NCBI GenBank assembly: GCA_021234155.1
Contig: JAJEKV010000315.1
Span: 248,001-312,000 of the forward strand
Source of the DNA: Isoetes taiwanensis
Taxonomy: Eukaryota > Streptophyta > Lycopodiopsida > Isoetales > Isoetaceae
Length of the DNA stretch: 64,000 nucleotides
Reading direction: 5' to 3'
Below, piece after piece: positions 47,150 to 57,706 of the stretch. Both the position numbers and the translations under genes were made by a program. The notes below the pieces were generated by a model. The model was not told where the DNA came from. It worked only from the letters and a program-made list of their open reading frames with translations, and ran no database searches. Each line of letters starts with the position of its first letter. The stretch's first letter is position 1.

Positions 47150-48340
47150 ATAATCTGTTCAAGCTATTCCGGATCATGTAGCATTCGAGGCAAACTTCCC
47201 GGTAGCATCTCATGCACATCGGTAGACAATGCATAAGGCTGCAAAAGCACCCTTCACCTTATGATTTACTTTTGGCATTGCAAACTTTGCTCCAATAACC
47301 GGACTCTGCATGTACAAGAACTTCTTTGTCATCCAATAACTTATACTTGTGGTGACAACGGGCAATTTTTGATAGTAATAGGCGGATATTTGTTTCACAC
47401 TGTATGGTGATAATTTTTGTAATCGTCAATAACATTTTCCCGCAAAACAAATTTTTTTGTCTTGCAAAGAAGGATATAGTATGGCACATTTTCTTCATTT
47501 CACAGTGCAAAGACAAAGAAGCAAACATATCACCTACCTGTACTAGATCTTCTAGCTCTTCATTTACATTTGCAAAAGCAGCAGTTTTTCTCATTCTCTA
47601 CTTCACAATGAGTACTTACTTTCGGGTACTAGCTTCTTTAATTGCCACTTCCCACAAGAATGAAATGGACTCACAAGCATCCCATTCAAAGTTAATGCAA
47701 GCATTGCGAGAAGCAAGATAATGGTCTCACCATTACTAAGGTGGGGTCAGTTGGACTTATAGAAGCTATAGCATGCAATTTCTGAATACCAGGAAGAGGT
47801 TGCACATCTAATGCATTGGTTCTATCAATATCTGGCTCCTTCACTTCCCAGTATACTCTGTTAACATTAAATTGCTTGCTCCTCAAGACAACACAAGCAT
47901 CATGTGCACCTCTAATCTCGCTTTTTATGTTCTCGTAATTGTTCGGCTGCAAGTACACGCTTGGCCTTGGACTCTCCATCATGTTCACCTTTTCCATGCC
48001 CGGAACCAAAGTAGTTCCATTGTTAGCGAATGCCATATTCAACATGGTTTTGGTAATGAAATATAAATTTCTTTTGGACTTGTATTGTGCAGCACAACCA
48101 TCAGACCACACAATATGATATCGTACATGAGATCCACCATTACGTTTTCAGCCATTTCGGATGAAGCTTAAATGCATGTTGTACAAAATGTGTATCATGA
48201 GTCGTCATCGAAATATACAAGTGAAGCAGTCTTCTTCAAGATGCCATTTACCTTTAGCATGGTAACTGTACCATTATAGTAACTTGCGCATTCCAATGTT
48301 ACTTGCTGAACCTCTTTGAAAGGCTTCAATGTATAATTTT
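47150..48340 (-). pseudogene. DDE-transposase-like protein, C-terminal half (unit B)
   Basis: Counterpart of 36,110-37,300 with the same order. WSDGCAAQYKSKRNLYFIT is at about 48,050-48,110, the region after the third motif (EIRGAHDACVVLRSKQ, VNRVYWEVKEPDIDRTNALD) at 47,790-47,920, and the tail to 47,150. Here the first part is joined to the GSGHGKG region in a shifted frame through small indels. Both copies are dead. Confidence 0.6.
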
Positions 48341-48479
48341 ACGCAAAGTCAACCACGATATCACCGAATCATCTCGGTTTTGAACACATCTTGAATTCTT
48401 TGCTTTGCCCGATTGAGCTGCAAAGTTGTGGGAAAAAACATATCTCATATATGCGGTTGCTACATCGGTCAATGGCATC

Positions 48480-48800
48480 CTCCTTCAAGGCCACAAATTT
48501 GGCGTGCTTAGTCGGGGCAATCAACAATCACCCATGCAGGTGTTACGCCTTATAGTTCGAGGCAAAAGAGACTATGACGTCCATACTTATACATTCCCAT
48601 CTTTGCAAAGGTATAGGTATAGGTTGCAATAGTCCCGGGGTACGACCATGGCCAGCTTTAACAGCTTGACATGTCAGACAATGCGAAACCAAGTCCTGGA
48701 CTTGTTCCTTCATGTCCGGCCAATAGTAGTGACGTTTGATCAACTCAAAGTCTTCCACTTACCCTCGTGCCCAGCTTGCAGGGTTTCATGATGGTCGCTA
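48480..48800 (-). mobile_element. Ty3/gypsy integrase fragment (unit B)
   Basis: Counterpart of 37,420-37,760. Here one frame stays open from FELIKRHYYWPDMKEQV through HCLTCQAVKAGHGRTPG to RWECISMDVIVS, so the zinc finger and the start of the core are read together. The HHETLQAGHEG half of the finger is just upstream (about 48,790). Confidence 0.75.
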
Positions 48801-49264
48801 AGGAGGGTTGATAGGTCGAGTACGCCCTCAAGCCTTACACACAGCAATGCATACTACCTATCTCACATCCTCCCTATAACTGCCCAAGCTCTAGTGCACT
48901 CTCCAGTGTAGAGTCGCATGTGCCTCTACCTAGTCAGAGCCACTCTCCTTCGAACCATCTTCCTCGAATATTACGAAGGGGAGGGGCTCAGACTGGGTGG
49001 AGGCCACTGCACAAACACAAAACAAAATACAGGTACATTCTTAAACATACAAACCATCTAACTAAACCTAATGTACTTCTACGGATAATATTCCAGAAGC
49101 TTCCACGTCAAATTCAACCACGATGGTCGATACATAACGTGGGACATAGCTATACAATACAATAACACCATGTGCATTCGAAGTCCAGATTAGGTATGAC
49201 TAGGGTATGATTTATCATTGTGAGGAGAACTTCATTTTATAAATTTTTGTTTAAATAAGATAGT

Positions 49265-49815
49265 TAAGCAGACTTGGAAGCAATCCCTTTGGACATCTAA
49301 GCAGGAACATATGAATTTCACATTGACTTTACCATCAAATGCAGCACATCGCCTCCGCATTGAAACAGGGCGTTGGGCCGGGAAGCATGAGAGCAAAGGC
49401 TTTGCGGTGTTGCCACCGGCCATTGAGGATGAATGTCATGCCCTCGGATCTGCCAAACATTTGCCCATATCAAGGCGCTATGTTCGATTACTAGTGCACG
49501 GCCAGGTGGTTGCATCGGTTATTGACTCACGGTGTCGGTGGGTTTGTTGGGGTCATACCTCCAAGAGGTTATGGATGCACGGGCTCATTTGTGTCCTACG
49601 GGACGGTATTGAACTGTCCTATACAATCGTACAACGTGCCAGCATACTTATTACTGCTAAGGTTTTTCCCTCGAAAACCCTTCGGGGTGGGGGTTTTTTA
49701 ATCCTGTCAGTAATATGCTTGCTGCTCTCTTTTTTGTTTGGGTCCCATAGGCCAATTGGTCTCCGTGGACGCTAAAAATCTATTCTATTATATTCTATTC
49801 TATTCTATTCTTTGT
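49265..49815 (+). mobile_element. LINE 3' end with TATTC tail (unit B)
   Basis: Counterpart of 38,225-38,775. The frame AAHRLRIETGRWAGKHESKG ... AIEDECHAL is clearer here than in unit A. It ends GGTCTCCGTGGACGCTAAAA and TATTC units to about 49,812. Confidence 0.7.
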
Positions 49816-51328
49816 ACTTCCAACTTGGAACAAATCTCTGCTATGTTGGATGGATTTTAAAGGTTTGAAAGTTCCATGTACTTAAATAGTAATGATAATG
49901 CCTAATGTCTACATGATCCATTGTTTCAATATTGCATGTACTTCAAGCATAAATGTTCAAGTATAGAGCATAGCTCCAACTTGGCCAACTACAAAAACCC
50001 TAAAAGTGGCTTAGATCTAATATCTAGAAGTTGTAGCAATAATCTCACCTTAGTGAAGACTAGCTTCGTTGTTGTAGTCTTCGCTATTGTTAGGTGCTTC
50101 ATCTCTTCGTTTGGCGCGACATATTTCAAGTTATCTCCATTCTAGTTTAGGCGTTGCAGGCATTTTTCGAGAGCGTTGGCGACCGTTTCTCATTAGGGTT
50201 TTCTTTGAAAACTCAGAAGGGCAGGGGTTTTCATCCCGATGAGAAGCCTTCGTCAGTCTTCTCACCTTTGTTTAGCTTATGCAACGGATGACCATCCTAG
50301 GAATGAGGACATATTATATGTATAGTCATGACGCCATATCAATACATATATAAGTCAGGTACAATTTCTCCTAATATTTACGCCCGAGGAAAAACACGGG
50401 GCATACGTGTTTTAAAAAGAAAAATGAAAATAAGAAAGAAAATTTGGCAGACTCCGGATTTTTTGCTTTGGTCTTTCTTGCTCTTGCTTTGGAAGCAATC
50501 CTACGCTCTGGATATGTCGCGTGCTTCAAAGCTTGAGCAAATCGCTTTCAAGGTTCAAAAATGCAGGTCGCGAGAACAAGAACCAGTTAAGGGGTTTGCA
50601 TGAAAATCCAGAATCAAGGTCTCGCTTGGGAGATTTGGGACCATTTTGTGACTAGGGCGGATTAGAAGGATGCAAATAGTTTTACTTGGAGGCTAACATA
50701 ACATGGGCTTTGCGAGTGCTCAAAGCGTATCGGGTATAATTTCGCTTGCCTTAGAATCCAGATCTCATTTGGCCAAATAAAGATACGTTTGGTGCTTTTA
50801 CATCAAATCTCGCTAACTCGCATAATTGCATAAGCTTTTGGCTTTTTCGTGAGACAGAACTTTCAGAGCAATCGGTGTTTTTCTTCTGCACAATCTGATG
50901 TAGATTCAACAAAACAGGCTATTATCTTTCAAGTAGTAGCCGATGTGCTAGTTCATTTTTAAAGATTTATGCATCCTAACCTCAGGTGCATAAACTTCTC
51001 CTAGCCAACAGCCAGAGACCATAATCAGAGGTAATGGTAGGCATGGTTTTCTTTGCCACATTAACAAACACTTTTCAATGTCCTCTATAAATTACTTTAT
51101 AAATGTTCAAACAGATTCAAGCTTATTGCACTTTGGGCAATTTGGCAAAACCTGCTTCATACTACTACATTATGATGTGGTTTTGGGGTCGATCTGGCAA
51201 AACTTGCTTTAAACTACTGCATTATGATGATGATGTTGAATTTTGCAGCCTGTCATGGCAGTGTTAGGTGAACATGAGTGCAATATAGTGTCAAACTGCA
51301 TTTAGGGACCACTTATTCTTGGATAAGG

Positions 51329-51595
51329 ATCATGGTTGGAGATGTCTAAGATTTTTCAATGGAAAGGAGAGGTTTAAGGGGGCTTATTGAATGGGCGGGT
51401 GCTTAAAAAAGAGCATTTGGGAGAGGAGCTTTCTGATGTGCTTTTATTCTTAATCCGTCTTGCAGATCTTTAGGTGTTGGAATTAGGGCACGCTGCCTTG
51501 AAGAATCTAAGGAAATATAACCTCAAGTATTCTATAGAACAGTGTAAAGGTTCTTCCAAGAAATATCTTGAACATACAAATGGAATGCATGCTCA
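51329..51595 (+). pseudogene. dCTP pyrophosphatase (MazG-like) pseudogene, unit B
   Basis: Counterpart of 40,279-40,545. It shares the stop after RLADL, has TAA plus an extra base in place of the first TAG, and has an additional 2-base deletion in the VGEMSK part. CKGSSKKY and LGHAALKNLRKY are retained. The shared stop shows the gene was dead before the duplication. Confidence 0.85.
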
Positions 51596-53699
51596 TGCTT
51601 GACTATGGCAAAAAGAATGCCCGAGAACTCTAAGGCAAGATGTCATATTGGAATAAGAGAAGTGAATGTCCTTTTGGTTCTGGTTCTACCTCTGGTTTTC
51701 CTGCCCTTTTGGATGTCGATGGATATGGCTCTGACGGTTTTCCTTCCCCTCTGCCTTTTGCTAGAGACCCCAAGAAAGGTATTGTATGTATCTTCTCTAT
51801 CCTTAAGCATATTTTGAAGGCGCCATTTACTTTCTTCCGGGTACTTAGCCGCCAAAAAGTGCCTTGAGATCATTATGCTATTATTTAAAGGTAGAATCAA
51901 ACAAGAATTTCATATCTGCTTTGAGAGATGAGAAGAGTTGGTGCTAACATTGATTGATGTGGCAACGTATCAACGCCTCTGGGCTGTGCAGATGGATCAA
52001 ACAGATGAGCGACATAACAGGTTCGTGACACTTTAACCTTCTTATAAATTCCAACTTTTGTAAACTTCAATAGTCCGGATGTTTGAGTTATGCGTAGCTA
52101 GATTCTTACACTACATTGTGATTAGAGCATAATAAGCTGAGCTTGAAATGTTATGACTTTCTATATGAACCACCTGCTCATGACATGCAGGATGTTGGGT
52201 GAGATATTATCAGATAAATTTCTTTCTGTTCATAGATTGTTGCACATATTAACTTTTAGAGGTGCCTATGTTTTTTACTAAACAGAAGAATGCTGATAGT
52301 TTCTCTTCTCAAATGATTAGGGAAAGTATGAGCTTTCTTCCTTTCTGGGATGAGCTTTTCCCAGAGTCTGTGATGCTAATGTCCAATTAGAAAGATAGGA
52401 AGGCTAAGCAGCTTAATAAGGTCATGTTGCATTTTAAGGTATGTATGCCTATATTTCTGCCATTACTTCAACTTTGGGAATTTCGGTTTCGAATGAGATG
52501 GGCGTCTTAATAATTCTTCATGAATCCTTATTGATTTTGTGGGAGCCACTGATGTTTGAAGTAGTCTAAATAATTGAGCAGCTAACCATGATGTTGAGTT
52601 CATTGTTCATTGCACTCATACTCCTACTCCTGGACTAACTACCCTTTGGTGTTGCTGTTTTACTTTAGCTAATGTAGAAATTGGTCCTATGAGCATGGAT
52701 GCTAACCTGTGTATTTAATTGGGGCATTGCATATGTTGTAGTATGTAGAAACATTTGACATAATAGTTAACTTGAGGGGTTCTAAGTGGTCAATTTGTTG
52801 GGAATGAAACATTAAGTAGACTGAATGGCATCACAAAACTTCTATCTTTCGTTCCGCGTTCAAAGTGAAATCAAAATTGGCATTATGGTGGATGCAAGAA
52901 CATGGGCTGCTGAGGATCTTGAAAGAGCACAAGAATTCAAAATAAGTGTTATTCTAATGAAGCTTTTGGTTGTACTTATTTGTTGATTCTATAGTTCAGC
53001 ACAGTATAGGAATCAGATGTTGAATTGATGCCATGGGAGTAAATTGCTGCAGAGGAAGCATCAGATTGAGGCAGTTAATGGTGGATGGGCAATGTTTGGT
53101 CTAACTGTAGTTGTTGTTAGAAGGCCAAGATGGGAAGACTATTGTATCTTAGGCAACACGTATGCAGTTGGAACAAACTTGATTTGAAAACTTGGCTACC
53201 GATTACCATGAAGAATGGGCATGCATAATATCTAGGGTCATTTTTTGTGCTTTCTTTGATCATTGTGGTTTTTTGTGCATACTTCTGGCTATATCGGTAT
53301 TCTACATGCTCCTTATCTGAAAAGTGACTTTTAATTTGTTAAGTTTTAATAGCTTAGTGCACAGTAGTAGTTTAAATGTCCATTTTCATCTATTTGATTA
53401 AGTATAATCTGTTGGCAATTTGGTTTTTTTGGAGACTACATACATAGAAAACCACATGTAAAATATTTTGTCCTACCACGTGTTCTCAACAATGCTATTC
53501 GCCATAAAACAACCTGCAACAATGTGTGTTATTTTCTTATTTGAGTCTAAATTTAGTGAATGCTTATTTTTTTTTGCCTCTGCAGGACCTAAAATTTTAA
53601 ATAGCTACCTCTCCCTCTGTTACAGAAATATTGGAATATTATATTTGCAGCAACAAATTTCACATGACCAATAACCTCTTTCACCAAACGCATTTAAGA

Positions 53700-54375
53700 G
53701 TATAAGGGATCTTGAAAATACTCACAGAAATTCGAGGGAAGCTTGGCAATGTGTCTTTAGGTCTAGCATTTTTTCACACAGGTTTCAATGACAAGAGTCT
53801 TAAAATACTCAGGGAACTCAAGTATTAAATCCGGCCTTCTTTCACACCATTTTAATAATGATAAGTTTTAAAATACTCAGAGAGCGAGGAAAACTTGGAA
53901 AAGTATTTTTACTAGGACCTTCATACCATTTTTAACAAACACAATTTCTGACTTAACATAACTTCCTCTATAATGATTTGGAAAACAGAAATGTTCGCGG
54001 CAACCTTCGAACTCGAGGGAAACTTGGGAAAATATTTTTACTAGGGCCTTCTTCACACCATTTTTAACTTTATACAATTTTCGACTTAACACAACTTCCT
54101 CCGTAGTGATTTAGAAAAGAGAAATGTTCGCGGCGGCCAAGGCCGCCACGATAAATTTCTTGTAATGATAACTGAAATTTAGCTTTGGAATGGGGGCATA
54201 TTATACATAGTCATGACAACATAATCGCAACTGAAATAACATGGTAAAGTTTTCAATTTAGCTATGAAATGGGAACATATATATAGTCATGACTTTTCCA
54301 ATTGAGTTTTGAATGGAGAAATTATACACATAGTCATGACTTATGGGGACATATTATAGGTATACTCATGACACC
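53700..54375. repeat. Unit B copy of the degenerate tandem repeats
   Basis: Counterpart of 42,655-43,345, including the TAGTCATGAC repeats. Confidence 0.55.
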
Positions 54376-55641
54376 AAGATGACAACTCAAAGAACATGGG
54401 CAGAGCTTTGAAGACCATTTATAATGGTTTCAGGAGATGTTCAATTTCAAGTGTTTTTCTCCCTTTTTTACCCCTTAGGCCCTTTTTCCACACTAATCAC
54501 AAAATATGGCTGTCATATACAATATGCGACACCATTTATGACTCCAGGGCTAAAAATAAAACACACAAATTTAAACTTTCCACTGCATGGTAGTCATAAA
54601 ATATGACACCAATAAAATACTAGTGAAAAAGCAAGAAAAAATAAGACATGTCTTATTCTTAGTTATATATTTAAATAAGGCGTCTTATTTTACGGCAGGG
54701 GAAATCCCCCGGAATAAAATAAGACCCCATTTGGTATCCAAACTTATTCCGAACCTAAATAAGGCACGTCTTATTATTTTTGTAGTGAAAAAGTGATTTA
54801 CTTTTAAGACAATAGGTGGCCAAACATCATTGGATAAAATATGTGACTTTTAGAGATAAGATAGGGGAGGGTGGCCACGCAAGGCGTCGTTGCCATTTAA
54901 GGATGCGAAAAATGGCCAGGTCAGATTTGTTAGGGTTTCAATTAGGGCTGTGAAGCAAAACATTAGGGCTGCGCGCAGAGAGACGGAGGCTCGTAGTAGG
55001 TAGCGGCTGTAAGCGACCAGCATAATGCTCGTCCATCATGAGACATCGGCCGAATGTCGTCTCTAGCTGCTCCCATAACTTGGTGCAAAGTTGCCCTATG
55101 CATTTCAGAGCTTCTAGCTGCAGAAGACAGATCATGAATGCTTCTAGCATTATTTGAATGTCGATGGGCATCTACAAACTCCAAATCGATCTTCAGCAGG
55201 CTTGTTCAAGCCCAAACATCTAGGCTTCTTGTTTTAGCATATTGTTTTTTGAATTTTAGGATTGAAAACACAACAAATGTTTTGTGAATGCCAAGTGATT
55301 CTTCAATTCTGGCACCATCGATTTTTTTCCTTCCCTTTGCTGTGGTTTCTTGTATTTCATATTTTTGTATTTCATATTTTTGCTGCAGTTTCTGACCAGC
55401 ATGCTGCAACTTGTACTTCAGGCACAATAGATGGTTCTCGGCACTCATGGTTCTACAAAATTTAGGAACAAGAAGAGCCAATTCATTGGCATCAGAGGGC
55501 TAATGATTTTTACATATGAAGGGGCCATTTCAAGAGATGAAGATGGGCCAGCATTCCTTGTTAATGAATGTAAGGATTTTTTTTTTTTTTAATGGCTTTA
55601 TTATCTTTTATAGTGCTAAGCATGCTAATCATTGTTGTATG

Positions 55642-55921
55642 GGGTCAAAGCATGGAGCTGGGGGGGCATTTTACGCCAGCCAAGCACCCCATAAGCACCT
55701 AATGTGGGAAATTTTACTTATTTTTATCTTTTTTTCTATAACTCCGATGAAGCTGAAATTTTGTATTCCAAGGCGTAATATGAATGCGTTTCGGGGAAAA
55801 ATATCAAAAAATAAAAAGAAAATATTTTTTAAAAATACAAAGAAAATAGCTCCGAAAAGCACCCTCTAAGCACCATGTGTCGCTGACACAAAAAGTGTCC
55901 CCCACCTCCATGCTTTGACCC
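55642..55921. mobile_element. 280-bp MITE, present only in unit B
   Basis: GGGTCAAAGCATGGAG at the left end and its exact reverse complement at the right end. Both sides are flanked by TATG (55,638-55,641 and 55,922-55,925), while unit A has the empty site TTGTATGACTATAC at about 44,816. It has no coding capacity. The superfamily is uncertain: the 4-bp TATG could also be read as 3-bp TAT with one more terminal G. Confidence 0.9.
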
Positions 55922-56948
55922 TATGACTATACTTAATTCAATTCAAATAGATAACTCTGATGTGTCATGGCAGAATTTTATAAACAGGAGTTTCTCATAC
56001 TTCTAGGTGATTATTGAGAGCGGATGAAGGTCTTAGCTCCATATCGTAATTTAAAACTAATGCCAATAAATGGTATGCAGGCAAGTTCTTGTATCCACAT
56101 TCATTTCCATATTTTATCATATTCTTCAGTTATAGAAGTGTACTTGTTAGATTGCACCATCAAAGACATATAATTCTAGCATTTGAAGCCATAGAGTGTC
56201 TTTTGTTTTTTTGTTTCTTCCAATTGCATGCATTATTTTTTGTGACATACAAGTGAAGGATGCACGAAAAGATGTGGCCAATTTATTTGTAACTGGCCGG
56301 CAACAATTGGTGCCGATCATCTTGATCCAGAGTGAATAAGGGCTTCTAAGAGGTTTTTATTATGGCCATCCAATTCTTGACTTGTAAGCGCTCTAATTAG
56401 TGGAAAACAAAATCAAAGGTTATGATACGATTGTGTGTTTGTAGGAGTGTTAATACGCACCAAAAGTCGGGTCTTGAATACCATGGTTTCTTAAAAATTC
56501 CAAGTAGTCTATTGGATTGAAACATGTTTGTTAAATCCAAGGCACAACGAGTGAATTTAAATATTGTTAATAGTTTTTGTTCATCAATCTTATCAAAGTA
56601 TAAGTTTGATGGATATTTTGAGCTCTGAATGTTACTTGAAAGATAATTTTAGGCATTACTATGACAAAAAGGTGAGCAAATTTGCATGGGAGCCTTAAAT
56701 GGCCACCCTGATAGCCTATGTGGCTGCCCCCTCAGCCTTGGTGGTACCAATGCCCCTACCACTTTGGCACATCATAAGTCGAAATGGGGTTGCCAACTTG
56801 ATATGCAACAATAAAATTTGCGAAAGATACACGACCTTGTTGGGCATGTTTCTATGTGGCATGCATGCAAGATGTTCATATCATTGCAAAGAATGTTCAT
56901 ATCAAGATGTTCATTCAACAATCTCCCCTTAAGTGCGCAGCCAATGGA

Positions 56949-57420
56949 CACCCTCCCCTACCGTGGAAAAAGTGATTTACTTTTAAGACAATAGGTGGCC
57001 AAACATCATTGGATAAAATATGTGACTTTTAAGACAATAGGTGGCCAAACATCATTGAATAAAATATGTGACTTTTAGAGATAAGATACCGTGGAAAAAG
57101 GCCTTACATCGCGCCAAAGTTGCAAGTTAACTTTGAAATGGAGAGGAGATGGCGTCGAATGCAAACCCATTTGACCAATGGGGATAGATAGACTCTCGTG
57201 CTAGCTTAAATTACGTAGGAAATTTACCTTTTCCTCTACAGTGGTTGTCGCTCGCTGGATAGATAGATAGAAGGGACGGCAGAAATAAGTGTTGCTTGGC
57301 GCTGAATGCAAACCATTTGACCGAATGATGCACGGCTCTTTCCTAACATTTGAGCCCCAAACAAACAGGAGTGGTATTTTCATATATATTGCGACAAAAT
57401 ATATGTGGGCCTCGATTTTG
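56949..57420. repeat. Third partial copy of a unit segment, and AKR upstream region
   Basis: 56,964-57,090 repeats the block AAAGTGATTTACTTTTAAGA / GGTGGCCAAACATCATTG / ATAAAATATGTGACTTTT found at 54,786-54,862 (and 43,750-43,825), with one 50-base piece doubled. Farther on, GCG-TGAATGCAAACC-ATTTGACC occurs at about 57,143 and 57,299 as a diverged direct repeat, with W-box-like TTGACC in both copies. TATATATTGCG near 57,382 is a possible TATA region for the downstream gene. Confidence 0.5.
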
Positions 57421-57706
57421 AGCTTCGGAAGCTTCCTCCTAAAACCAGCACAAACGCAAAATGATCTTCTCCGCCTTTCTATAAGAATGGTGCATTAGGA
57501 TGACGACTTCAAGGAGGCTGTGGTATCAGAGATCAAGCTTGCCTCTCAAGGGCTGGAGGTATTTTCTATGGGAACTTCCTTTCGTAAGCAACGTAGCAAT
57601 CAAGGTTTCTATTATCTGAGAAGCTTTCTTCTAAAAGCAATGGATACGGAAAGTTTCCTTTCTTATAAGAAGTATAGCATTTGGATGAAAATTTCAAGCA
57701 TCAGGA
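57421..57706 (+). repeat. Duplicated 5' end of the aldo-keto reductase gene
   Basis: 57,421-57,575 is a diverged copy of 57,625-57,765. Both contain AGCTTTC-TCCTAAAA-CA, CCTTTCT-ATAAGAA and the coding start AVV-x-x-IKL-SQGLEV. The upstream copy lacks the ATG context and diverges after SQGLEV, so it is a partial first-exon duplicate, perhaps now 5' UTR. Confidence 0.6.

Larger units (their letters stand above)
45811..56948 (+). repeat. Tandem segmental duplication, unit B (11.1 kb)
   Basis: Same order as unit A to ...GCGCAGCCAATGGA at 56,948, after which similarity stops. It differs by a 280-bp insertion (55,642-55,921), loss of about 210 bases relative to unit A (44,300-44,640), and many one-to-three-base changes, a striking share of them at CAG or CTG. 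Confidence 0.92.
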
